The notes under the pieces: generated by a model
The model's database searches: none
The model's input: the letters and a program-made list of their open reading frames with translations, nothing else
What the model was told of the DNA's origin: nothing
NCBI RefSeq assembly: GCF_030253575.1
Contig: NC_080569.1
Coordinates: forward strand, 8,499,501 to 8,563,500
Length of the DNA stretch: 64,000 nt
Direction: 5' to 3'
From: Rhododendron vialii
Lineage: Eukaryota > Streptophyta > Magnoliopsida > Ericales > Ericaceae
Shown: piece after piece, positions 10,635 through 21,907 of the stretch
Numbering within the stretch: the first letter of the stretch is position 1
How the letters are laid out: the number at the start of each line of letters is the position of its first letter
Program-made: the position numbers and the translations under genes

Positions 10635-11131
10635 ATGGCACAGCGAATTTGGACCGAGGTGGAGGAAGAAACGTTACTTTCCAAGCTTACGATCCTTGTA
10701 GATCAAGGAATGTGGAATGGCAAGCCCAGTGAGTGCCAAACCGCATACTTGGAATATCTCCAAAATCAAATGCAATCTTCTTTTCCTGAAGCAGGTATCG
10801 AACCAAATCATATCCTGGGGAAGATGAAGTATTGGAAACGGGATTTTTTCTACGTAACCGAAATACTTCACCGTCCTGGATTTGGGTGGGATTCAAATGA
10901 AAACAAAGTTGTGGCAGAATATGAAGTTTGGGAGGAATTAATCCGAGTAAGTAAATATTATATAAAGGCTTGTTCAATAAATTGAATTTTATAGGAAGTC
11001 TTGTTTACTAAATTTTCTTAAATGTTTTTCCTTACTTTATGTAGGATCGGCCACAAGTGAGACTTTATCGGGACAGGCAAATTCCCAAATTCAATCAATT
11101 GGGCCTTATTTTCGGTCGTCGGGAAAACTAG
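10635..11131 (+). CDS. Short Myb/SANT-like DNA-binding protein inside the Harbinger element
   Basis: Two exons, 10635-10946 and 11045-11131, joined at CGA|GTAAGT and TTTATGTAG|GAT, give 132 residues. The N-terminal 105 residues (MAQRIWTEVEEETLLSKL, then GFGWDSNENKVVAEYEVWEE) form the Myb_DNA-bind_3-like domain common to plant PIF/Harbinger ORF1 proteins. The short tail ends in FNQLGLIFGRREN, echoing the FEDWQRLFGKDRATG motif of the longer paralogue at 13974-15068, but stops there and lacks the Ser/Pro-rich and helical C-terminal parts. It is transcribed outward-in from the left end, opposite to the other genes of the element. It may be a truncated ORF1 duplicate or a regulator competing for the transposon ends. 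Confidence 0.75.
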
Positions 11132-11463
11132 ATGGTCGAAGTTGAAGACATGTGTTTGAAGAATAAATTTGTAGTTGTCAAATAAATGGATTTGCCTTTT
11201 CATGGCTTCCTAATTTGTTTGATGTATGTGTGTGAGAGTGTATTTCTATTGTTCATCTGTATTGTATCATGTTTTGAAGTGAGGTGAATTTTCGAACCAG
11301 CGAATATTTCATCATAGCCATGCGTTACTTTTGAACTGAATAATCGAACCAATATATAATCACGTGATTTAGGAAATAAAACGTACAACTTACGAAATTC
11401 TTACAACTTATACAGTCTTTCCCAACCTAATTCGTCCGAATTTGTGAAATAGAACTTACAACT

Positions 11464-11826
11464 TCATTCCGAACCAGAAAACAGATGTGCCAATAAAATA
11501 CAACATACGAAACCTAATAAAAAAGTTACAACAAAGTATGTTGTTAGACTAGTTTTATGTTGAACTTCCAAAGCACTCGTGGATGTCGAAGCACCGTCAC
11601 TTGATTGATGTTGGGTTTGAGCCAACTGTATGTCTTGAATGAGCCGGTATCTTTCCTCATGAAATGCTAACAATGCTTCTTCCGCTTCGTCTAATGTGTT
11701 GTACTTTTTCTTCAAGTTCCCCGCGTATCCATTAACTTGCAATTCCGCGGCCGCCCAACTTGTATATATTCCCGGTTTATGGCCAACGAAAACCACCCAA
11801 AACTTATCTTTATCTTGACTTCCCAT
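11464..11826 (-). CDS. Small protein with RNase H1 N-terminal-like domain and membrane tail
   Basis: 120 residues starting MGSQDKDKFW at 11826. Residues 6-55 (FWVVFVGHKPGIYTSW, then QVNGYAGNLKKKYNTLDEAE) match the hybrid-binding / viroplasmin-like fold at the N-terminus of eukaryotic RNase H1: the GxxPGIYxxW core, the QVNGYxG turn and the final EAExAL helix. No RNase H catalytic domain follows. A Gln/Ser/Thr linker leads to a hydrophobic stretch, TTYFVVTFLLGFVCCILLAHL, likely a C-terminal tail anchor. The frame is unbroken inside the transposon between the two Myb-like genes. Other copies of this domain bind RNA:DNA hybrids or double-stranded RNA. Its role here is unknown; a second upstream exon cannot be excluded. 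Confidence 0.65.
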   Translation of the reverse strand: MGSQDKDKFWVVFVGHKPGIYTSWAAAELQVNGYAGNLKKKYNTLDEAEEALLAFHEERYRLIQDIQLAQTQHQSSDGASTSTSALEVQHKTSLTTYFVVTFLLGFVCCILLAHLFSGSE

Positions 11827-11949
11827 CGAAAATCTATTTGGATACAACAATTAGAATATTTAAATGTGAAACAATACTAATAGTATGCTTAGAAATTCTA
11901 TTTGGCTCAGATATATTTTACCGGCATATAGTACACTATTTGGCTACAA

Positions 11950-13960
11950 GTTATGTTGCCGAACGGTGATTGAACCGCTGACCCTCATAACTTGTCTCGC
12001 CAAGATAAAGTGACATGCCTTCCAATGTCTTTTTTATATCATCATGGCCTAAGTGTAAGAAGAAGCCGAAAAACTGTCTCAAAACATGGCACAAAACAGC
12101 CGTAAAGTATGCTAAAAAGAAGCCCAGAAACAGGAACCAAACATGGCCATAAACCACCAAAAAACAGGCCAAAACAGCCTGCAACATAACCACCAAAAAA
12201 TAGCCCAAAACAGCCTCAAAACCTATGCCAAAACGCACCAGCAGCAGGACACACTTAGGACACAGTTAGGACACAGCTTCAACACACCATGCCAAAACTC
12301 CATCATAACACAAGCCACACCTGCACATCCCACACCTGCTCCTCCCCTAAACACACACACACACCATACCATACCAAAACACCACCATTTATGACATTTG
12401 GCTCAGAAAAATTTCATCATAGCCACTACTTTACAACCTCACAAAAAATACCCAAGCTAACACATGGAACCATAGCTCAAATCCAGGAAAAAATAGCATT
12501 GTTCAAACCCAAATTCCAGACCTGCACAGAAATAGGAAAAACACCTGCACAGACCTGAGTGGCCAGTAAAACCTATGCCAAAGCATGGCAAAACAATGTG
12601 ACAACAAAACAGCCTCAAAATAGCAGCAGCAGTTACAAAATGGAACAACAGTCCAGAAACTGGACAGATGAGCAACAAAACTACATAACAACAAAACTGG
12701 ACAGATGAGCAGAAAACAGGCAACAAAACTATATGCACCTGCTACACACACACACACACACACACACACAACACCCCTTCCAAAACTGCACAACCAGAAC
12801 ATAATAAAACTACAGAACCAAAACATAACAAAACTGCAGAACCAAAACAGATCAAAACTAGAATATCAGAACAGAACACAACTGCAGAACCTGAACAAAA
12901 CACAACTGCAGAAACCATTTAACTCCCAAACTGGATAGAGCAGAAATCATAGCAGGCTCAGGAAATTACTAAGAAACGCACGAGGGTACGCATGGCTGCA
13001 ACCACAAGTTGCCCCGCCAAGGCACTACCTTCATTTACTTTGTCATTTTATCATCATTGCCCTATTAAGAACCACTTAGAACCATTGGAATTCAGAATAG
13101 CCAACTGAACATAGCATAAACAACATGCTTAAAACTGAACAGAGCGAAAATTTGGACACGCATACACTCTCTGCACCTGCTACACACACACACTACACCC
13201 CCTCCAAAAGTGCAGAACCAGAACATAACAAACTGCAGAACCAGAACAGATCAAAACTGCAGACCCAGAAGAGAACATAACTGCAGAAACCATTCAGAAC
13301 ACAACTGCTACAGAAACACACACATAATCCCCCTTCACAATACCCCATCCAAACAGGCCCCAAGTATTCAGAAGAATGAATGGATGCCATTGGCTCAGAA
13401 CAATTTCATCATCGCCACCATTAACCCTCATTAATATAGTGCAAGTACAGTTAAGTGATTCAAACATTAGGCTCAGAAAAATATCATCATAGCCACCAAC
13501 ATAGCCAGCAGTTATGTAATCGATGTGGGCTCAAGCAATTAATGAAAAACTATTGGATGTTACTCATGGCTGCAACTACGGTTACCCCGCCAAGGTAACT
13601 ACCATCTTTACCATTTTTAATTTATTCATCATCGCCCTATTTGTAGTACACAATCAACGAAACCCTGTCATGCAAAGATATTATCAATTACAAAACAATC
13701 TTAATAATAACAGACCCACATTATCATAATATGACATAACATACATACGATAACAACATTCGAGTACATCACCAGATAGGATACAAATTAGTGCATCATA
13801 CATTGTTCTTAGTTTACCACCTATGAATTTCTATTGTTCATAGACATTACAAATTAACAAATGGCCTAATTTGTACGACGATAACGTCCAGCCACTTCAA
13901 AAAAAGTGGATCAAGTACCAATCTTGCTTATAATGGTACTTAAGCCACTTCAAAAAGGGC
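11950..13960. repeat. Low-complexity, internally repeated spacer of the Harbinger element
   Basis: Purine/C-rich DNA made of degenerate short units such as CAGAACCAGAACATAACA, AAAACAGCC and CACACA. Longer blocks also recur: GGCTCAGAAAAATTTCATCA near 12400 with variants near 13391 and 13471, and CATGGCTGCAAC followed by CCCCGCCAAGG near 12991 and 13566. No credible gene; ORFs here are products of the repeats. Confidence 0.75.
12740..12770. repeat. CA microsatellite
   Basis: An uninterrupted CACACA run inside the low-complexity spacer of the transposon. Confidence 0.85.
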
Positions 13961-13973
13961 ACTACTATTGCCA

Positions 13974-15068
13974 CTAGATTGGACCATACACCTCACCGGC
14001 GAGGATGGCCTCCACCAAAGCTTGTCTCTCTTCGGGCTTCGTGCCATAGAAGTCGTCAACCCTCTCTTCGGATTGAACGATTATGGCACTTAGCTTGAAC
14101 TTCTCCGCCAAGGTGATATCAAGCTTTGACAATTCCTCTTTGACCATCGTGCGTCGTGCGGATAGCTCTTTCTCGTATCCGAAGGAATTGGCCAATTTCT
14201 CCACATGCCCATTGGTTGATTTTAAGAAATTGTCCATGCTCGCATATATGGATAACTCCGCTTCACCCATTCTTGTCCTCTTCCTCCCCTTTGGGGCTCC
14301 AGCATTGGCCGCTGGCATTGAGCCACGGGGAGTGGACGTGGGGAGTGATGCATGAGGTGTGAATGCTTGAGGAGTTGTGGGAGTTGTGGGAGTTACGGGA
14401 GTTGTGGGAGTGTTGGGGAGATGCACGTCGTAGTCAGTGAATAGAGCTTCATAGAAGTCATTGGAGTTGTGTGGTTCCGCATTTTCGTTGGCAACTTCCG
14501 GGCGCGCCATTTCGTCATAATCTTCCGCACCCACCCCCGTAGCCCTATCCTTGCCAAATAATCTTTGCCAATCCTCAAAGTAAGGGAAAGACTTCCCGTA
14601 CAAGCCTTTGACCTTTTTTGGAAAGGCCTACACAAATATTGGCACTTTTAGTAAGGCATTCTCATGCCTTAATATTCAATTAAAGCATTGGAATTGAAAA
14701 TTGGGAGTTACCTTTTCGTACGCATCCCAAACAGGTTGCTCCACGTCAATGCGATTGTTAACAGCATCCCACCCAAAACCACTTAGGGCTATAAGGTCAA
14801 CTAATCTAGCCCATATGGTTTTCCAATGCTTGACCTTTGAGTCAATGTGGGGGTTTGCTTGAAGGGTGGACCCCGGAAGCACTTTTTGTAACTCCTTTTG
14901 CAAGTGGGTGAAGTAACCCGTTCGGAAGCCATTCTCGGACTTCCACTTATCCCCTTCTTCATTCAACATGCACTTCATTAGTGCATCCTCCTCAACTTTT
15001 CTCCAACTCCTACGTTTTTGCTTGGACGGCCCTTCCACGTCCACTACTTCGACTTCATTAGTAGTCAT
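13974..15068 (-). CDS. Harbinger ORF1: Myb/SANT-like transposition partner protein
   Basis: Two exons, 15068-14712 and 14627-13974, spliced at GAAAAG|GTAACT and TTTGTGTAG|GCC, give 336 residues. The N-terminal half (SWRKVEEDALMKCMLNEEGD, then HWKTIWARLVDLIALSGFGW) is a Myb_DNA-bind_3-type trihelix fold. It is followed by the family motif GKSFPYFEDWQRLFGKDRAT, a Pro/Thr repeat region (TPTTPVTPTTPTTP), a basic patch GAPKGRKRTRM and a helical tail. In PIF/Harbinger elements this protein binds the subterminal DNA and carries the transposase into the nucleus. It lies head-to-tail with the transposase upstream on the same strand, about 185 bp from its stop codon. No frame damage is visible. Confidence 0.9.
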
Positions 15069-15252
15069 TACTGTACATGCATTTAAATATGTGCAAGTAT
15101 TGTAAAAGTAAGACTTTAAACAAAAGTTATGAATAGAGCATGAAAAACAATAGTACGTTACAAGTTGTTCAACGACAAAAGTTACGAAAAAATTACAAAT
15201 AGTACAATTACAATGTCAAACACAACGTCAAACACAACAAAATCAAATACAA

Positions 15253-16671
15253 TCAAGGAAGGATGCCCTCCACTTGTCCCCCACCATTGGCTAACCATTG
15301 GTTATACATGGCTGCCGCAAGAGCATCCCTCCCTGCGGTCCACTCATTGGAACTCTCTACGGCACCAATGTGATCATCAACAGGGACATCGTTGATATGT
15401 GCTAGTTCCCACGCTGTGTACTCGTGTTCAATTGGATCGTTGGGCATCTCTCTCTTAATTAGGTTATGAAGAAGACAACATGCTGACACGATACGACATT
15501 GAGTCCTTATTGGGTAAAAGGAGGGAGATCTCAAAATTGCAAACCGCTTCTTGAGAACCCCAAAGCTTCTCTCAATGCAATTCCTAGCGGCGGAGTGTTT
15601 CATGTTGAAGAACTCCTCTTTGCTTGTTGGTAGATGACCTTGCCTCCAAATATTAATGTGGTATCGTTGGCCACGGTATGGTGCTAGAAAACCGTTCCCA
15701 TTGGTATAGCCAGCATCAACAAGGTAATATTGTCCTGTAACGAATGGAAGACAACACATTGATGGGTGGATAATTGTAATGGAGTCAAACAAAACATCAA
15801 CTTAGGATATGGAACATACCATGGGGGACTCTGAGACCGTGGGGTCTTTCCATGGCGTTCCCAAGGATTCTAGAGTCAGTGGCCGATCCTTCCCAACCAG
15901 ACAATACGTAAACAAATTTTAGATCCCGCGTACAAACACCTAAGACATTTGTAGAAATTTCACCCTTCCTCGACCTATATCTTGGCCTATCAACGGCCGG
16001 GGGATTTACTGGGACGTATGTCCCATCCAATGCTCCTAGACAATTCTAACAAATTTGGAAAAGATTATTAACGTAAGTGAATATGGCTAACTAGAGGAAA
16101 GCTTTAGAATGAAAAAAATTCGAACAATTGAACACGACTATACCTGAAACCAATTCCACCTAGTGTCTTGGTAGTTAGCAGGTATAGGCTCGGGCGTCAC
16201 TAGAAGCATTCGGTGAAGGCGCAAGACAGCTTGGAGTACAGCATTGAAATGCCTACTTATTGTCTCAATAGACCTATAGAATGTAAATTTGGTACGCCTC
16301 TGCTTCGTATGGTGAGAGAGGACCCACAAGAATATTGCTACCCTCTCTTCAAGACATACGTTGCGTGAGTCCCCTAACCCAACACCTCGGACTAAACAAC
16401 AAAGTCTTAAAAAAGTATACCTATTCACCCTCAATTGCTCGTGGCAGTCCACGTCATTACCCCGTACAAGCCTATTGATATTGTTTATGCGCGACTGGTA
16501 AAAGTCTGGATTCGGAGACAATTCCGGACGAGGCTCCGGACGGCGAAACGTGGAGGTGATGAACAAGTACAGACGAAAAACACCAATCACAGCATTCATA
16601 ATGGCATGTAATGCCATGAACCCCTCTTGCTCTTCTCTTCTCCTTTTTTGTTTTTTGTTTAATCTTGCCAT
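15253..16671 (-). CDS. PIF/Harbinger DDE transposase (HARBI1-like, DDE_Tnp_4)
   Basis: Three exons, 16671-16144, 16045-15820 and 15734-15253, give 411 residues, the usual size. The start is the ATG of [15 protein letters not shown]. An N-terminal basic region and a helix-turn-helix-like segment ([20 protein letters not shown]) precede the catalytic core. The acidic residues fall in [11 protein letters not shown] (first Asp), [12 protein letters not shown] (second Asp) and [19 protein letters not shown] (Glu), with the flanking [11 protein letters not shown] and [11 protein letters not shown] blocks typical of the family. Introns split at WNWFQ|NCLG and VPHG|QYY and keep the frame. It cuts and pastes the element at TTA/TAA sites. 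The enzyme looks intact. Confidence 0.93.
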
Positions 16672-16683
16672 CCTAAAAAACAC

Positions 16684-18910
16684 TTACAAGGTTTAAGGTT
16701 TGTAATATATTACTTATAGAATACTAGAATCACAATATTTATTGATGAATGAAAGCTAGATTACTTGTATCATTTCTTTGATAAGTACCACAATGTTTAG
16801 GACCTTTAAATAGGATAAAAATTGAACAGTCCTTTAAAAACATAAGACTACATAGTCACGCCACATATCCTAAAACATCCTGATCTAAACCTACTGTTAA
16901 AGAAAGACAAACTACACCAGGAAAAGCGAAAGTTAGGAGAGTTAAGGGAACTGCCCACGATGAGGTTACAAGGTCAGGCTTAAAAACTATAAACATCTCA
17001 TATCGAATGGGGTTAACAGCAGGATTCCTACAATTAATGGCATGCATTCCTACAGTTACCTACTAACAAATCCACACTTGTGTCAGAAAGAGCAAATGAA
17101 GGCTTTCTCGCAACTCTCATAGCAGCTCAACCAAGCTTTCTTTTACTAGCTTCAGTGGATATTATTGCAGAAGATTGGAACGAATTTCACACAAATCCTA
17201 TCCTTTTATTTTGGCAGAAAAAATAATCTATGGGGACATACCACAATCAAAAATAACACAAAAGCATCATGACAACTATGTTATGCACACTTCAAGTCAC
17301 ATGACTTCTTAAAACAAGTTACTGCTTGCTATTGTAAAAATGCTGATGCAACAATGGACCAAAAAAATGAGGAAATAGGTAAATTAAGTTTTCTCCCTAA
17401 TTGTTTATTCACCCACTTATAAGAGGGGTCGAACCCCTGAACAAGAGAGAGTACATGAAGCCAAAATGCATCTACCAGTAATGAATATGTTAATATCCAC
17501 CCATCAACAAAAATAATAAACAAGACAATTCTAGGAACAACTGGACGTACATCAACTTTCTTTCTTTTCTCCTGTATAGAGGGACTCAAAATCTACAAGG
17601 GCAGAGATATCACAGAATAGTGCATTGCACAAAATCTCCCCAGCAGAAAAAAAAAAATAACAAACCGATACACACCCTCAAGGAGAAAAATCTCCCCACC
17701 AAAGCAGGCTATTTACAATCTCTCGGAGTCAAAGAAGATATGGAAAGAAATTGGAACCGTGAAAAATTCATGAAAACATAAACAAAGAGAGAAACATGGC
17801 TAATTTATCGCAATATCTATTGGGAATGCTAATGAGGGAGGCTAGTCCATCCACAATTTGAGAGTCAAATAAGAAAGAAACTGGAACCAAACAAAAAATT
17901 CAATTCTAAGCTCTGACTTCAACCACCAGGAAAATAGTAAAATGTATAAAACATCTAAATGTCAAACCTTTAAGCAAATATCTTCCTGCAATAAATGTGT
18001 TCAAATTTTCATGTTCATAAACAAAGAGGCAGAAACATAGGGAAATAACCCCAATTTCTTTATGGAATGCTATGTAGATGGGCAGTGTTTTCTCAGTGCG
18101 TGCATGAACAGAGCCTTCTTTATTCCAAAATTTCATTTTATGGAGAGTCAACTAAGAACAAACAAAGCAGAAGAAAATCCTGTGCACAGTGTCGGATGCT
18201 ACTGCTGACATTTTCATGATCTGAAAATGAGGTAATGTAGTGTTTTTTTTCTGTTTACAAGTAACCAAAAAATCAAGATCTGAGGTTTGGGTTTCATAAT
18301 CTTCAATCGACAAAATTTGAAACAAATCGAAAACACATGCATCCCACCAGTCGAAACCCTAGCACCCTAAATCAAACCTAACCTTCAACCTACAAAATCT
18401 GAAACAAAATCTAGAACCAATGCATCCCATTACCAGTCGAAAACCTAGCACCCAAAATCGAACCAACTTGACTGAATCGAAATAGCGAGTGCGGGAAGAG
18501 TAGGAACACAAAAATCACAAAGAAATCAAACCCACACCTCACTGTGTGCGGCGAAGAATCGTTCAGATCGAAAAAAAACCCCAAAATCACCACAAACCCT
18601 CGTCTCTTCGAAGAACAAGTGCGGCGAAGAATTGTGACAGGAAATGGGAGTACCTCGGGGTGGGAAAGGGGGATTAGGAGGGGTAGATTCGTCCGAAAAG
18701 GAGGGGATTTTGGGGGGATTCGACAAGAACTGGTCGAGGGTAGCCCATGGCTAACACCCCCTGAGCCGGTTTTAGCTGGTGTAGTGGAATCCCCAGATTA
18801 GAGAATACCCCTCCCTTTTGGGATCCCAAACGGGGTATTAAGTGTGGGACCCAGTTGTTAAAAGGGGTATAACATAACACCCCTTTCCAATACCTCATCC
18901 AAACAGGCCC
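16684..18910. other. Non-coding right arm of the Harbinger element
   Basis: 2.2 kb upstream of the transposase gene (minus strand), so it should carry its promoter. Two internal near-repeats are visible: ATGCATCCCA with a nearby CCTAGCACCC at about 18335 and 18420, and AAACATAAACAAAGAG-like text near 17778 and 18015. No gene features. The last 200 bp include the subterminal GGGGTATT-type motifs. Confidence 0.55.
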
Positions 18911-18911
18911 T

Positions 18912-19082
18912 TAAAGATGACCTCGAGAATATGAGCAGTCTGTACAAGGTTTACTCTGTCGCCAATCCTTTTGGGACATCATTTGGCTCTACGGAGAGTT
19001 TCAGTCCAATGAGCTCTTCGATGAGTAGCCATTTGGCTCCAAACATATGTATCGATAACCAGTCCATCTTGCAATTCAGTAA
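18912..19082 (+). pseudogene. Orphan exon-like fragment beside the transposon insertion
   Basis: A frame open from the transposon border encodes KDDLENMSSLYKVYSVANPF, continuing through GTSFGSTESFSPMSSSMSSH to NICIDNQSILQFS. It ends at a near-perfect splice donor, TTCA|GTAAGTATG at about 19076. Codon use and composition look coding, unlike the surroundings. No continuation upstream (before 9970) or downstream could be joined. I do not recognise the family. It may be one exon of a gene disrupted by the element or an old captured fragment. Confidence 0.35.
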
Positions 19083-20115
19083 GTATGTGTAGGGGGTCCA
19101 TCAAAACGTATGAGTGTGTGCAAAATATTTGTGGTTGAATAATAATTAATCGTTGAGGTGTTTTTTAAGAAGTCTCCTAACACGAGTGTCTGGGTGGGTT
19201 TTGTAAGAAGTCTCCTAACATGAGTGTCTGTGCGGGTTTGAGTCAACTTGGTGGGTTGATAGATTTTTTGCACGCCCAAAAAAATGTAGATGCTACGATT
19301 GTTTATAACACTTTTCGATGAGACTTACTTATGCATTAACGTCGTCCTATATGAGAGGGTGTTACAAATATCCATTGTGTCCTAATATTTTTCCCATTGT
19401 TGGGTTCTTATTTACATTCTTTACGTAAGCTGAAATTTTGATAATCACTATGAAATTGTACTAAACCGAAAACGCATATATATTACTTCAATCATTGACT
19501 TTACTTACTCGTTTGTTAATTTCATCATGGTTTTTTGCTGGTAACAGTAATAATCATTCTACAACTACAAACACTTTACACAAATAAATGCACAACACTC
19601 TCACATAAGATTGTGGACTCCACGCAAACTAGTAGTTCAGTGTAAGTGGTTTGTGATTTTAGTATTTTTCGTAATGATAAAAGGGACCTCACGCCATGAT
19701 CGCAGTTGTAATTCGGTGTGTTGATAACGGAGTGGAAGATACTGTCAGGAGAGGGTGCTTGGACGTGCCGTTCATCTCGGCACGGACAACTTAGATTTAA
19801 TCGAAGTACATAAAAATTTGAATTGTCCGTTGCTCGAATTAAAATCCGAGCCATCAATTACAAAGATAAATGGCCGGATCGACCGCTCAATCCCGCTGTC
19901 AAGCACCCCGCGTACAACATTCCCGGGTTACCACTAGTCAGAATAGTTTCTACTATACCTCACAAGACAGCTGTCAGCAGGCCACAGCTTCTTCATTGCA
20001 AATACGGTGTTGACGACACCACTTTGTCCTATCCCTTCTATACCCAATCTCGAGATCTCCCTCCATACAGCAGTCACTCCCTTTTCCAAGTGATAGAAGT
20101 GGTAGCAAATGAACC
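19083..20115. other. Intergenic DNA upstream of the plastid-protein gene
   Basis: No coding features. A short direct repeat is visible at 19160-19240 (AAGAAGTCTCCTAACA followed by GAGTGTCTG, twice, about 46 bp apart). The final few hundred bases should contain the promoter of the gene at 20116. Confidence 0.5.
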
Positions 20116-20773
20116 ATGGCTGCCACCTCTCTCTCTATATCTCTCTCTCCCTTTCCTCTCTCCTCTTCCTTTCTCAGCCCAAAACCTCGCTTGTTTTCAC
20201 TAAATACCCACAGTGATTCATCTCTCTCACTTACCTCAAAGAGGGCCATCCAATTTAATACTACCCCACGTCTTGAAATTCCTTCGAAAAGGGTCCAATT
20301 CTGGAAAACCTCTGCTGTTTCTGGAGATGCTTTGCCTGTAGAAGCAAACCCAGTTGAGAATTCTGAGCAAATTGTTGCTTCCAGTGGCGGTGATGTTGTC
20401 TCCACCATCATCTCTGTCCTTCTGTTCTTGGCTTTCATTGGCCTATCGATTCTCACCATAGGGGTACAGCTGTCCTTTTAGCTTTCTACTATTGACCCAC
20501 TTCATTTTTCTCCATTTTGTTGAGATTGATTTGGAAAATTTGTCATCTCGGGATGTGGGTTGCTGACAATTTTGTGGTGGTTTGGGTGTTCTCCAGGTTA
20601 TCTACATAGCAGTCACAGATTTTTTGACGAGGAGGGAGTCGGATAAATTTGCGAAAGAGGAAGCGGCTAGGAATAAGAAGAGGAAGAAGAGTGGTAAAAA
20701 TAAGAGGGTGATTAGAGCTAGAGCCGGACCCAGAGGGTTTGGACAAAAAAGAGTGGAGGAAGAAGATGATTAG
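20116..20773 (+). CDS. Predicted plastid-targeted single-pass membrane protein
   Basis: Two exons, 20116-20463 and 20597-20773, joined at ATAGGG|GTACAG and TTCTCCAG|GTT, give 174 residues. The N-terminus MAATSLSISLSPFPLSSSFL is Ser-rich with almost no acidic residues, as in chloroplast transit peptides. One hydrophobic helix, crossing the splice (STIISVLLFLAFIGLSILTI, then IYIAVTDFL), is followed by a very basic tail KKRKKSGKNKRVIRARAGPR, then GFGQK and an acidic end. The layout suggests a thylakoid or envelope protein with its basic tail in the stroma. The GFG plus acidic-tail arrangement recalls photosystem assembly factors, but I do not recognise the family and assign no function. If exon 1 is not spliced, translation ends at VQLSF. 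Confidence 0.78.
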
Positions 20774-21907
20774 ATTGCAAAAATTACAGTCGTAAGCTTC
20801 TCATTGTGTTTGTGGAATCTTAATTTCTGAAATGCAGAAATAGGTTGAAACCCATACCATGTGTGAATTTTCTCTCGAGATGATTCAATTCTGAGGTTTG
20901 TTTTCTAAGTGCGATTCTTCATCTAGCAGTTGATTTTCAATCAAGACAACTTGACTGGTTTGATTCATTTTTGAAAGCATTGTTTATTTAATCACCTCAG
21001 TAATTTGAAAGGAGGAAATTGTTGGAAGATTGTCCTATGTAAATCTTTTCTTCTTTTTAGCCTTTCTTGAAGCTGTATGAGAAATGAAAATGGCAGCAAA
21101 ACAGATGAGTATCAGTTCCTTGACTCAACCATACTATTATACATGAACCAAATCCACGGGACAGGAAAGAAAATGCTGCAATTGGCATGACAATTGAAAG
21201 CATTTCACTTGTTTTTTCCTTATTTTGTAAATCCAACAAAAATACCCGAGTTCCAGGTCATTACAGTCGGTAATTCTAAGCTACCGGGCATAGTTACTCG
21301 CATACATTGAATATTCATTCGAAAGTCCACACGTTTTCCCATAAAATGGATATACGTCTATGAACATCGCCCGAGTAATCTTGCTTAGGATCAAGTAGGC
21401 ATATTGATACCAGCTTGTATATTGCATTAGAATGTCGTTAATATTGAGAAAGCATCCCAGATTCAATAAAAACTAGATCTACTCAACCAAACTATAGATG
21501 ATAAATGATACGCAAGGTGAGTAAAATTCATACTCGGTCTGCAAAAAGAAATTCTCAGTGTCATATAATACGCAACAAATTCAACCCTCACCTCACCTGA
21601 ACATCAACTCTCCAGAAGGCAACATTTTTACAGTCGCGTTATGAAAACTACCTCAACAGTGTACTCTCATTTTTTACAACCTTGTATGGTCAGTTTTGTC
21701 GCCTTGGAGTCTCAGCTTAGTTGACTCTATGTATAAACCTTAACATACACAATGTACAGATTTCCTAGTACAAGCAAGCAACTTTATTTCCAAGCAGCTC
21801 CCCACTGTCTTAACGATATAGGTAGAGCCGCATCACCACATACGCGAAGATAAAAAGAGAGGTGAATCAAACTAGCCTCTGTTAGCTGTACAACTTTCCT
21901 ATGAAAT
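20774..21907. other. Intergenic DNA between convergent genes
   Basis: Holds the 3' UTRs of the plastid-protein gene (+) and of the Pumilio gene (-). No further gene, repeat or transposon is evident. Confidence 0.6.

Larger units (their letters stand above)
9973..18910. mobile_element. Complete PIF/Harbinger DNA transposon, about 8.9 kb
   Basis: The left end GGGCTCGTTTGGATG and the inverted right end GGGCCTGTTTGGATG form imperfect terminal inverted repeats. TTA lies directly outside both (9970-9972 and 18911-18913), the family's preferred 3-bp target duplication. Motifs such as TTGTTTGGATGAGGTATTA recur just inside the left end (near 10110 and 10155). Inside are an intact DDE transposase and an intact Myb/SANT-like partner, the two proteins this superfamily needs, plus a second shorter Myb/SANT-like gene and a small RNase H1-N-like gene. 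All predicted frames are unbroken, so the copy is probably young and may be autonomous. About 2.2 kb between the transposase start and the right end is non-coding. Confidence 0.9.

Noticed and set aside
12143-13434. Gln/Asn/Thr-rich and Cys/Phe-rich frames in the transposon spacer
   Set aside because: They follow the short degenerate repeats and the CA run, with no family features.
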